A DNA stretch of 64,000 bases, taken from assembly GCF_036067295.1 (NCBI RefSeq), contig NZ_CP107954.1, forward strand, positions 8,370,001 to 8,434,000, read 5' to 3'. A program made the translations under genes and the position numbers. Shown here piece after piece: positions 54,369 through 62,362 of the stretch (position 1 is its first letter; each line of letters starts with the position of its first letter). The notes under the pieces were generated by a model, which saw only the letters and a list, made by a program, of their open reading frames with translations, was not told where the DNA came from and ran no database searches. The stretch comes from Kribbella sp. NBC_00382 (GTDB taxonomy: Bacteria > Actinomycetota > Actinomycetes > Propionibacteriales > Kribbellaceae).

Positions 54369-55894
54369 TCCCTCACCCATGGCAACGCCGCCCAGTCGAT
54401 CAGGGCAGGACTGCCTGCGTTCAGAGCACGTACGGCGGAGCAGAATGCACGCCAGGCGTCCTCGTTGCGTGCCGAGAGCGAGCCATTGCTGAGGAGCGGC
54501 TCCAACGCGACGGCCACCCGGGTCGCCCACTCGCTCATGACGTCCCAGTGCTCGCCGCCGTAAGACTGCAGCGTCGCGAGGCCACGGACGATCTCCGGCA
54601 TCAGGTAGGCCCCGTCCGATGCGACCAGGTCGGTCTGAAGTTGTTGCACCGAGTGCTCGAGCGCCATCCCGGTCGACTGCTTCGCCTCGTCACCGTAGCG
54701 GGCCGGATCGCCTTCGGGTGCCTGGCCGATCGGCTCCTGAAGCTGCGCGGCGAGCCGCGCTCCGACCGTCACCGGTAGCTGCGGCACCGGGCCGAGCCAG
54801 CGGAATTCGTGGTGCTCCCGCTCCAGTTCACCCTGATCGTCCAGGAAGATCGGCCAGACGAGTTGTCCCCGGCCGGTGGCCAGCGTCACTCGGCCCGCAC
54901 GCGTTCGCGAGCCGTGTTCGCCCTGGTACGCGGCGGTGATGCCCGCCCGAGTACCGACGAGCAGTTCGTCGCCGGCGGGAGAGACGGCGACGCCCCAGCA
55001 GGCCGGGTCCACGTCGCCCTGCCCGTCGACGTGGAGCTGCGGGAACTCACCGACGTACTCGGCCGAGGACAGATCGTAGAGCCTCGGCACACCGCCGCCG
55101 GCCTCGTTGACGACGGTGATGAGCGTGGCCGGACGCAGCGGCCACCAGGCAGCGTTCTCGACCGGCGCCTGCATCCAGCGCCCGGTCGCGACCTCGACCA
55201 GCCAGGCCTTCGACCCGCCGTCGAGCAACAGCCAGCCACCGTCGGGGCTGAAGCGGATCTCCTCGCCTCCGCTCACACCGTCGATGAAGGTCAGGATTCT
55301 GTGCGACCCACTGCCGTCGATCAGCGCGACGGACCCCAGCGAGCCGCCCCAGGACTCGAAGAAGGCCATCGATCCGCTCGACGGCCACAGATCGACCGAG
55401 AGGACGTCGGCGTTCATCAGCGCCGGGACGAGCGCGCCGGAGCGATCGGACCCGCAGTACAGGTTGCCCGCTGGATAGACCATCCCGTTGTGCTCGCGCC
55501 AGGAGATCAGGTTCCGGCCGTCCATGGCGCCGAGATCCAGGGCCGGCGGCAGCCCGAGACCCCCGTGGCTCAAATGGGCTGCCGCCGCGATCCGCCCGCT
55601 GGCGGGGTCGTGGACGAGGCTCCTGGTCGTCAGCCAGCCAGGGTTCATGCGCTGGCCGGTATCCGACCTGACCGTCCGTTCGAAGCCGCTGCCCTGGTGG
55701 TTCTGGAGTGCCAGCCCCAAGGCGTTGACCCGGTCGAAGTCTTTGCCGCCCGCACCCGGGGAGTGCTTGATGCTCTCCGAGACGGTGAACTCCGCCGCCG
55801 GTAGGCCGATCACCCCCACCCGTCCCGGACGGCGGCCGGGAGGAGCGATCGTCAGGCTGTCCCAGAGCGGTTGGCGCGTCGTCATCTCCGTCAT
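54365..55894 (-). CDS. Large protein of unknown function, beta-propeller-like
   Basis: 509 residues, cytoplasmic by lack of signal. The first 330 residues contain recurring strand patterns (EEIRFSPDGGWLLLDGGSKA, CWGVAVSPAGDELLVGTRAG) that resemble WD40/beta-propeller blades. The last 150 are helical and Leu-rich. No family recognised with certainty. It stands between an exported DUF1906 gene (convergent) and a small cupin gene (same strand, 28 bp away). Confidence 0.7.
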   Translation of the reverse strand: MTEMTTRQPLWDSLTIAPPGRRPGRVGVIGLPAAEFTVSESIKHSPGAGGKDFDRVNALGLALQNHQGSGFERTVRSDTGQRMNPGWLTTRSLVHDPASGRIAAAAHLSHGGLGLPPALDLGAMDGRNLISWREHNGMVYPAGNLYCGSDRSGALVPALMNADVLSVDLWPSSGSMAFFESWGGSLGSVALIDGSGSHRILTFIDGVSGGEEIRFSPDGGWLLLDGGSKAWLVEVATGRWMQAPVENAAWWPLRPATLITVVNEAGGGVPRLYDLSSAEYVGEFPQLHVDGQGDVDPACWGVAVSPAGDELLVGTRAGITAAYQGEHGSRTRAGRVTLATGRGQLVWPIFLDDQGELEREHHEFRWLGPVPQLPVTVGARLAAQLQEPIGQAPEGDPARYGDEAKQSTGMALEHSVQQLQTDLVASDGAYLMPEIVRGLATLQSYGGEHWDVMSEWATRVAVALEPLLSNGSLSARNEDAWRAFCSAVRALNAGSPALIDWAALPWVRD

Positions 55895-55922
55895 GCCTGC
55901 CCCTGACGGACAACGCCTCCAG

Positions 55923-56294
55923 CTACTGGGCCCAGGGCGGCTGAACGGTGGTGCCGTCGGCCATGGTGCCGGTCAAGCCTGCGGTGATGGCGACGTAGAG
56001 CTCGGCCTCGGTCTCCCCGAGGTTGCGCACCTGGATCGGCTCTCCGGCCAGTACTACGGCCGCGTCGCCTGCCTCGAGCTTCTCGCCGTCCGGCGTGAGC
56101 TGCACCGTGCCGGACAGCACCATGAAGACCTCGTCGCGGTCCAGCGTGTGCGGCGCATCGTTGCGCTGGCCTGTATCGAGCCGCAACCGCCACGTGCAAA
56201 GGCCTTTCGAGCCACGGCTGGGTGCGGCCATCACGGTGAACTGCGCGCCCGGAAGGTCGAACCGCGGCGCATCGGCCGCGCGGGTGATCGGCAT
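55923..56294 (-). CDS. Cupin-domain protein
   Basis: 123-residue single-domain cupin. Motif 1 region APHTLDRDEVFMVLSGTVQL (His/Glu metal ligands) and motif 2 region GDAAVVLAGEPIQVRNLGE, where the usual His is replaced. Small cupins of this kind bind or modify metabolites. It is divergent from a MarR gene with an operator between them, so its expression is probably controlled by that regulator. Confidence 0.85.
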   Translation of the reverse strand: MPITRAADAPRFDLPGAQFTVMAAPSRGSKGLCTWRLRLDTGQRNDAPHTLDRDEVFMVLSGTVQLTPDGEKLEAGDAAVVLAGEPIQVRNLGETEAELYVAITAGLTGTMADGTTVQPPWAQ

Positions 56295-56313
56295 CTCGTT
56301 CCCCCTAGCTATT

Positions 56314-56347
56314 TAGACAAGCTGACTTGTTCAACTTGACTTGTCTA
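56314..56347. promoter_or_regulatory. Operator between cupin and MarR genes
   Basis: Inverted repeat TAGACAAG (56314-56321) and CTTGTCTA (56340-56347), with further ACTTG/CAACTTG copies between them, so overlapping half-sites are possible. It ends two bases before the MarR ATG and 19 bp from the cupin start, fitting autoregulation and cupin control. Confidence 0.65.
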
Positions 56348-56349
56348 TC

Positions 56350-56823
56350 ATGAGAGACATGGCGACAAATGACAAGCCCGATTTCGGCATCCTGCTGCTC
56401 CTCGCCGAACAGGAGTTCGTCCGCGAACTCCGCGCGGCCACCGCGGCGCAGGGCTTCGACGACCAGGGCCGCTCCGACGGCTTCGTCTTCCGCACCCTCG
56501 GCGCCGGGCCGGCAACCATCAGCACCCTGGCGACCCGGCTGGACATCACCAAACAGGGCGCGGCGCAGATTGTCGACGACATGGAGCGGCGAGGGTACGT
56601 GGAGCGGCACCCCGATCCGACGGACGGACGGGCGCGACTGATCCACCTGTCAGCGCGCGGCGAGGCTGCTTTGAAGGCGGCCCGGCGCTTCCACCAGGCG
56701 TACGAACGCAAGCTGCGCAAGACCTACGGCGACGAAGTGATCGACGCGGTCCGTGCTGTCTTCACCGCAATGGCAGGCGAAGACAGCACCACCGATCCGC
56801 ACTTCAGAGCACTGATGTTCTAG
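56350..56823 (+). CDS. MarR-family transcriptional regulator
   Basis: 157 residues from the ATG at 56350 (a second ATG at 56359 is also possible; neither has a good ribosome-binding site, and a leaderless start is conceivable). Winged helix-turn-helix: GPATISTLATRLDITKQGAA, VDDMERRGYVERHPDPTDGR. It is divergent from the cupin gene. Confidence 0.9.
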   Translation: MRDMATNDKPDFGILLLLAEQEFVRELRAATAAQGFDDQGRSDGFVFRTLGAGPATISTLATRLDITKQGAAQIVDDMERRGYVERHPDPTDGRARLIHLSARGEAALKAARRFHQAYERKLRKTYGDEVIDAVRAVFTAMAGEDSTTDPHFRALMF

Positions 56824-56903
56824 CGGGTTGAGTGGTTGCTGTTGGTGCTGTGGATTCGGGGCTGGTGCGGTACGGGACTCTGGATCGCGTCGCCGGGCTG
56901 CTT

Positions 56904-57011
56904 GAGTGTCCTAGTCGAGCCGGTGGGTATCAAGGGCGCTTCGCGTCCCTTCGGGATCGAACAAGTTCGACCCTTGACACCCACCACCACGACCAGGGAA
57001 AGACGCAGCTA
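56904..57011 (+). repeat. 108-bp structured repeat, copy A
   Basis: Begins GAGTGTCCTAGTCGAG and ends GACGCAGCTA. Its arms 56914-56936 and 56971-56993 pair into a long interrupted stem. The loop holds two small hairpins, TCCC-TTC-GGGA and TCGAA-CAAG-TTCGA, and a short CGC-TTC-GCG. About 88% identical (13 differences) to copy B, which is in inverted orientation. Confidence 0.88.
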
Positions 57012-57185
57012 TCCCGGAGCCGCTGACAAGACCGGCAACAATCGACAGTCCACCACCAACGCCCGGCCGACCCGTGTCGCGGCCCGCGACAAGCACAGCC
57101 GGCCCCGACGGGCAGGGCCACCACCGGGGTCGGCCACTAACGAGTTATTCGGCCCGAGACGGGTCCAGGGCACCGATTCGCCCGG

Positions 57186-57250
57186 CCACTGGCAGGTTTT
57201 CGTACCGGTGGCGTGAAGCATCACGCCGGTGGCACCAAAACCCGCCAGCG
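57186..57250 (-). repeat. 65-bp palindromic element, copy 2
   Basis: Reverse complement matches 37334-37398 over the full 65 bp with 8 differences. The outer arms and the GGCGTGA-TGCT-TCACGCC tip are conserved; a 3-bp inner segment is unpaired here. Lies between convergent genes, like copy 1. Confidence 0.85.
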
Positions 57251-57522
57251 AACACCATTTCTTCACCGACTGACACCCCTACAGGTCGCCAGCCGGTGAA
57301 CAACCCGCCCCCCAACCCCAGACCAGCCCGGATCAGGCCATCGCGCGCCGAGCCGTCGCCGCGCGACACCACCATCCCCACCAACACACCTGTCCCGCCG
57401 CGACCGAGAGCACCACCCGGACCGCCACCACACACCAACCCCGACACCCAGCCCTCGACACGCCGGGGTAATCGCTTGCTGACCGGGTTTGGTGTTCGCT
57501 GGCGGACCGGTCCGAGCGCCGG

Positions 57523-57612
57523 GCGACCGCCAGCCCATCAAACGCCCCGCAAACCACCCCGACACGCCGAGCCAGACGTTGCCCTCCGGGGCATTGATGG
57601 GCTGGCGGTCGC
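57523..57612. repeat. Long inverted repeat in the island
   Basis: GCGACCGCCAGCCCATCAA (57523-57541) is perfectly complementary to 57594-57612. The stem extends through GCCCCG/CGGGGC after a small mismatch. A loop of about 37 nt separates the arms. Confidence 0.8.
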
Positions 57613-57664
57613 ACGTTGCCCTCAGCAACCAATCTCAGCCACCCCGGCGACCGCGGCCCCGCCG

Positions 57665-57944
57665 CACAAGCCCCCTTGCCGCCGTCACCCCGCAACACGA
57701 CCCGCCTTGCCATCGGCACCCCGGAACAAGACCCGCCTTGCGATCGCCACCCCGCGACACGACCCACCTTGCCACCGTCACCCCGCAACACGACCCACCT
57801 TGCCACCGGCACCCCGCAACACGAGCCGCCTTGCCATCGGCACCCCCGGCACACGAGCCGCCTCGCGATTGGTGCTCCGGGACACGACCCGCCTTGCGAT
57901 CGGCGCCCCGGGACACGAGCCGCCTTGGCAAGGTGCCCCTCCGG
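57665..57944. repeat. Tandem array, nine units of 31 bp
   Basis: Unit starts at 57665, 57696, 57727, 57758, 57789, 57820, 57852, 57883 and 57914; all steps are 31 bp except one of 32. The core is CACGACCCGCCTTGCC then ATCGGCACCCCG. Because 31 is not a multiple of three, any open frame changes register in each unit, so it is not a protein repeat. Units are contiguous, without spacers. Confidence 0.88.
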
Positions 57945-57969
57945 CTCAGACCCCTCCGCGGGATCCGCG

Positions 57970-58077
57970 TAGCTGCGTCCTTCCCTGGTCGAGAGGGTGT
58001 GGGTCAAGAGTCGAACTTGTTCGATCCCGAAGGGACGCGAAGCGCTCTTGACGCACACCCTCTCGACTAGGACACTC
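57970..58077 (-). repeat. 108-bp structured repeat, copy B (inverted)
   Basis: Same length and ends as copy A, on the opposite strand. Its stem is almost perfect: GTCGAGAGGGTGTG and GTCAAGAG on one side pair with CTCTTGAC and CACACCCTCTCGAC on the other, leaving only a C-C mismatch. The loop with its small hairpins is identical to copy A. Confidence 0.88.
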
Positions 58078-58154
58078 CCGCGGCGGAGACCGCGCACCAC
58101 AGCACCCTTACCGCGGCACCCCGCCACCACACCCGGCCTTGCGAGGAGGCGGGT

Positions 58155-59417
58155 TCAGCTGGGGAAGTACTGCGGGAAGAGGTCGTTGGTAGGCCAGGTC
58201 TTCACGCCCTGGGCTGCGGTCCACATGGCTGCGTCGATGTCGCCGTATGACTTGCCGCTGGGGTCGTCGCGGCGGTTGAAGAGTGCGGCCCAGCTCATGC
58301 CGTTGTACGTGCGGACGAGCAGGGTGAAGGTTCCGGGGAGGCTGCCGGTGTGCCAGGTGTTGCGGCCGGTGCCGCCCTGGGTCGTCGGGCGGACCTGCCA
58401 GCCGAGGCCGTAGTACCAGCCGTCGGGCGATACGCCGGTCTCGGGCTTGGCCCAGACGCTGGCCAGCGAGGTGCTGTTCAGGACGGTGCCTGGCGCGTCG
58501 AACATCTTGGCCCAGCGGACCAGATCCGGGGCGCTCGCGATCCAGCCGCCGTTGGCGTCGTGGATGCGCATGCTGAAGGACCCGTACGGCGCTGCGACGA
58601 CCTTGCCCGTCATGTCCAGGACCGTCTTCGCCGTGTACTGCGAGTCGTACGGCACCTCGCCCGCGTGCTTGGCGATCGTGTAGCCCTGCGCCATCCGGGT
58701 GATCTTCAACGGGGTCAGCAACTTCTGCTGCACGTACGTCGCATAGGGCAGCCCGCTGACCTTCTCGATCACGCGGCCGGCGAGCAGGAAGCCGTAGTTG
58801 GAGTAGGCAACCTTCGTACCGGGTGCGTTGTCGAGCGGCCGCCCGGCCATGAACTTGATGACGTCGGCGTGCTGCAACTCCATCGGGACGCCGAGCGCCT
58901 TGGCGATGGTCGCGTCCATGCCGGTCGGGTCGCCGGACACGTCGCGGTCCCAGCCGCCGAGGTGCTGGAGGAGCCGCTTGATGGTGACCGTCTTCAGCCG
59001 CGGGTCGACCGTCTGCCCGGCCGGCGGGGTGAAGGTGAGGATCGACGTCACCGGCGTGGTCAGGCTGAGCTTGCCGTCCTGCACCAGCTTGAGGATCGCC
59101 GCCGACGTGAACGACTTCGTCAGCGAGGCGACCCGGAACAACGAGGTCGGCTGGACGGCCAGCGTGGACTCGGTGCTGTAGCCGCGGGCAAGTACCAGCC
59201 GGCCCTTGTACGTCACCGCCAACTGACCCGCCGTCACGCCGCGCGCCTGCATGAAGGTCTTCATCTGGTTGTCGAAACCAGCCAGCGCCGGCACTGCGGT
59301 CCCGGTCGCCTTCCACGTCGCGGCGGCGTCGGCGGACCTGATCACCGCCGTCCCGAGAGCCGCTGCTCCCCCGGTCGCGACGACGAGCTTGCCGAGATTA
59401 CGGCGTGACAGTTCCAC
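58155..59417 (-). CDS. Tat-exported beta-lactamase-family serine hydrolase
   Basis: 420 residues from the GTG at 59417, which has AAGGAG nine bases upstream; a longer frame from 59456 lacks this. A twin-arginine signal (LSRRNLGKLVVATGG) precedes a class C beta-lactamase-like domain with SLTK (98-101) as the nucleophile motif, YSNYG as the second, and HTGSLPG near the end as the KTG-like third. Probably a D-alanyl peptidase or esterase outside the membrane. It faces the repeat island. Confidence 0.9.
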   Translation of the reverse strand: MELSRRNLGKLVVATGGAAALGTAVIRSADAAATWKATGTAVPALAGFDNQMKTFMQARGVTAGQLAVTYKGRLVLARGYSTESTLAVQPTSLFRVASLTKSFTSAAILKLVQDGKLSLTTPVTSILTFTPPAGQTVDPRLKTVTIKRLLQHLGGWDRDVSGDPTGMDATIAKALGVPMELQHADVIKFMAGRPLDNAPGTKVAYSNYGFLLAGRVIEKVSGLPYATYVQQKLLTPLKITRMAQGYTIAKHAGEVPYDSQYTAKTVLDMTGKVVAAPYGSFSMRIHDANGGWIASAPDLVRWAKMFDAPGTVLNSTSLASVWAKPETGVSPDGWYYGLGWQVRPTTQGGTGRNTWHTGSLPGTFTLLVRTYNGMSWAALFNRRDDPSGKSYGDIDAAMWTAAQGVKTWPTNDLFPQYFPS

Positions 59418-59468
59418 TGACGTGAACTCCTTCAAACACAGGCGGTTGAACGTCAAAAACTACAAGCT

Positions 59469-62324
59469 CTAGGGTTCGTCGACGACCGATGCGTAGGAGA
59501 TCACGCCACGGCGGATCTGGTCCGTGACCTGGCGGGCGGTCTTGCGCAGTGGCGTCGGGCCGGCCGCGTCGGCGACCTGTTCGGTGAGGTCGATCAGTTG
59601 CTTCACCCAACGGACGAAGTCACCGGCCGCAAGGTCGGACTCGTACAGCACCTCGGCCAGCGAAGCACCCGACGCCCAGCGGAAGGCGGCCCAGGAGAAG
59701 CCGAGATCCATCGGGCGCAAGAAGTCGACGCGCATGTCCCGCTCGAGCGCCGACAGGTCCCGCCAGATGGTGCCCATCTTCTCGAGCGCGGTCCGTACCT
59801 CACCACGCGGCAACCGCGGCGACGTCGGCTCATCCTTGGACCGCGACTCGTACACCAGCGCCGCCAGACAAGCCGCCAACTCCGGTACGTCGAGATCGTC
59901 GAACACCCCCACCCGCAGGCATTCCGCCGCGACCAGGTCGAGCTCGGTGTAGATCCGCGAGAGCCGATCGCCGGCCTCCGTCGTCTTGTCGCCGTCCAGG
60001 TAGTGCAACGCGTCGAGCACCTGGCAGACCCGGTCGAACTGACGGGCGATCGTGTTCGTCCGCTGCTCGATCTTGCGTTGCGTGTCGCGGTTCTCCCGGT
60101 CGAGCCGGAAGTACCGCTCGGCCCAGCGGGCGTGGTCCTCGCGATCCGAGCAACCGTGGCACGGGTGCGCACGCAGCTCGGCCCGCATCTGCTGCAACTC
60201 GGGATCGTCCGCGTGCGTGACGACGTCACCGCTCCGGCTGCGCGACGACGGCGGACCGTCCTCACCGAGCATGTCGGTCCGACCGCGGAGCACGTGGGCA
60301 AGCTCGCGGCGCTGCTGCGGGTTGCGGGCGTTGAACTTCTTCGGCACCCGCAGCGTGCTGATCGCCTCGACCGGGGTCGGGAAGTCGATCATCGACAGCT
60401 TGCGCACCTGCCGGTCCAGCGTCAGTACGGTCGGCCGCGGCCCCTCGCGCTCGGACCGTACGCCGGCGTCGAGTACCAGAGCCCAGCCCGCGCTCCGGCC
60501 GGCCGGGATCCGGATGATGTCGCCGATCCGCAGCTTCTCCAGCGACGCTTGAGCCTCGACCCGGCGATCCAGCTTGCGCGCCTTCGAGCCCGACGACTCG
60601 CGATCACCGATCCGGCGGCGCAGCGCGGCGTACTCGAGGAAGTCGCCGAGGTGGCAGTCGATGGACTCCTTGTACCCCTCCAGCGCCTCCGTGTTGCGCT
60701 GCACCTGGCGCGCCAACCCCACCACAGCCTGGTCGGACTGGAACTGCGCGAACGACAGCTCCAGCATGTCGCGCGCCCGCGAGCGCCCGACCTGGCGGAC
60801 CAGGTTGACGGCCATGTTGTACGACGGGGAGAACGACGACCGCAACGGATAAGTACGAGTCGACGCAAGACCAGCAACCGCACGTGGGTCGAATCCCGGC
60901 TGCCAGAGCACGACCGCGTGCCCCTCGACGTCGATGCCTCGGCGCCCGGCCCGGCCGGTCAGCTGGGTGTACTCCCCTGGCGTGATGTCGACGTGGGCCT
61001 CGCCGTTCCACTTGCTCAGCTTCTCCAGCACCACCGTGCGGGCCGGCATGTTGATGCCTAGGGCAAGCGTCTCGGTGGCGAAGACGACCTTGATCAGGCC
61101 GCGCGCGAACAGCTCCTCGACGACCTCCTTGAAGGCCGCGAGCATGCCCGCGTGGTGCGCCGCGATGCCGCGACTGAGCGCCTCACTGAAGTCGTGGTAC
61201 CCGAGCACGCCGAGGTCCTCGTCCGGCAGGTCCACCATCCGCTCAGCGAGCACCCGCCTGATCTCGGTCTGCTCGCTCGGCTTGGTCAGCCGCAGGCCGG
61301 AACGCAGGCACTGCAGCATCGCGTCCTCGCAGCCCTTGCGGGAGAAGATGAAGTAGATCGCCGGCAGCAGCGCGCCGGCATCCAGCTCCTCGACCACGTC
61401 GGACCGGTACGGCGTGAAGTGCGACCGGGCCGGCCGGCTCTTGGGCAGATCCCGCCGGCGGCGCGGCCTGCGTGAGTCGTCCTTGAAGATCCGGCTGTCG
61501 TCGCGGGCGATCTTGACCAGCTGCGGGTTGACCATGTCCTTCAGGTCAGGCCCCCCGCTGCTGGCCTTGGCCGGGTTCCCAGACTTCGACTTCGGCGCGG
61601 TGTACGACGGCCCGTACTGCGCTACGCCACCGGCGCGCGCGGTCGGCGCCTCCCCCGCGAACAGGTCGTGCAGCCGCTTGCCGACCATCACGTGCTGGAA
61701 CAGCGGTACCGGCCGCTTCTCCTCCAGCACCACCACGGTGTTGCCGCGGACGGTCTCCAGCCAGTCGCCGAACTCCTCCGCGTTGCTCACCGTCGCCGAC
61801 AGCGATACCACCGAGACCGACTCCGGCAGGTGGATGATCACTTCCTCCCAGACCGCACCGCGGGCCCGGTCTGCGAGGTAGTGCACCTCGTCCATCACCA
61901 CGTACGACAGGCCGAGCAACGTCTGCGAGGCGGCGTACAGCATGTTGCGCAGCACCTCGGTCGTCATCACGACGATCGGCGCCTCGGAGTTGATCGAGTT
62001 GTCACCGGTCAGCAGGCCGACGTTGTCGTGGCCGTAGCGGCGGACGAGATCGCTGTACTTCTGGTTGCTCAGTGCCTTGATCGGGGTGGTGTAGAAGCAC
62101 TTCTGCCCGCGCTGCAGGGCCAGGTGCACGGCGAACTCGCCGACCAGCGTCTTGCCCGACCCGGTCGGCGCGGCGACCAGCACCTGGTGCCCGTCCTCCA
62201 GCGCCGCGCACGCCCGCAACTGGAAGTCGTCCAGCTGGAAGTCGTACAGCGAGCGGAACTCCCGCACCGCGGGGTGCTCCTGGTCCGAGCGGAAAACGGC
62301 ATACTTCTCGGACGGAGTACTCAT
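59469..62324 (-). CDS. helY: DEVH-box RNA helicase (HelY/Mtr4-like)
   Basis: 951-residue superfamily 2 helicase of the Ski2/Mtr4 type. Walker A APTGSGKT (52-59), DEVH (145-148) in VVMDEVHYLADRARGAVWEE, SAT in VVSLSATVSNAEEF, and TGRAGRRGID in domain 2. The C-terminal DSHCT region ends FSWAAFRWASGASLAEVLYE. A Cys pair motif HPCHGCSDREDH resembles the actinobacterial form. A disordered Arg/Lys-rich insert lies near 230-310. It is thought to act in RNA processing or recombination. Confidence 0.94.
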   Translation of the reverse strand: MSTPSEKYAVFRSDQEHPAVREFRSLYDFQLDDFQLRACAALEDGHQVLVAAPTGSGKTLVGEFAVHLALQRGQKCFYTTPIKALSNQKYSDLVRRYGHDNVGLLTGDNSINSEAPIVVMTTEVLRNMLYAASQTLLGLSYVVMDEVHYLADRARGAVWEEVIIHLPESVSVVSLSATVSNAEEFGDWLETVRGNTVVVLEEKRPVPLFQHVMVGKRLHDLFAGEAPTARAGGVAQYGPSYTAPKSKSGNPAKASSGGPDLKDMVNPQLVKIARDDSRIFKDDSRRPRRRRDLPKSRPARSHFTPYRSDVVEELDAGALLPAIYFIFSRKGCEDAMLQCLRSGLRLTKPSEQTEIRRVLAERMVDLPDEDLGVLGYHDFSEALSRGIAAHHAGMLAAFKEVVEELFARGLIKVVFATETLALGINMPARTVVLEKLSKWNGEAHVDITPGEYTQLTGRAGRRGIDVEGHAVVLWQPGFDPRAVAGLASTRTYPLRSSFSPSYNMAVNLVRQVGRSRARDMLELSFAQFQSDQAVVGLARQVQRNTEALEGYKESIDCHLGDFLEYAALRRRIGDRESSGSKARKLDRRVEAQASLEKLRIGDIIRIPAGRSAGWALVLDAGVRSEREGPRPTVLTLDRQVRKLSMIDFPTPVEAISTLRVPKKFNARNPQQRRELAHVLRGRTDMLGEDGPPSSRSRSGDVVTHADDPELQQMRAELRAHPCHGCSDREDHARWAERYFRLDRENRDTQRKIEQRTNTIARQFDRVCQVLDALHYLDGDKTTEAGDRLSRIYTELDLVAAECLRVGVFDDLDVPELAACLAALVYESRSKDEPTSPRLPRGEVRTALEKMGTIWRDLSALERDMRVDFLRPMDLGFSWAAFRWASGASLAEVLYESDLAAGDFVRWVKQLIDLTEQVADAAGPTPLRKTARQVTDQIRRGVISYASVVDEP

Positions 62325-62362
62325 GCCCCCAATCTATGCGAAGCCACCCCCAGAAACCCGCG

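Larger units (their letters stand above)
56824..58154. other. Gene-free repeat island between convergent genes
   Basis: This stretch of 1.33 kb has no credible gene. It is bounded by two inverted 108-bp structured repeats (56904-57011, 57970-58077). Inside are a 65-bp palindromic element (57186-57250), a long inverted repeat (57523-57612) and a 31-bp tandem array (57665-57944). Between them 57012-57185 and 57251-57522 show only simple GC-rich sequence. Open frames across it are low-complexity (Pro, Arg, Ala) and change frame through the array. Confidence 0.8.

Noticed and set aside
57665-57944. CRISPR array.
   Set aside because: Units are contiguous and degenerate with no unique spacers, and no cas genes are present.
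57074-58051. A 325-codon plus-strand open frame across the repeat island.
   Set aside because: It is Pro/Arg/Ala low complexity, runs through the 31-bp array in changing register and includes part of repeat copy B.
57333-58130. A 265-codon minus-strand open frame across the repeat island.
   Set aside because: Its start lies within repeat copy B and its body is array-derived Gly/Arg/Cys sequence with no family signature.
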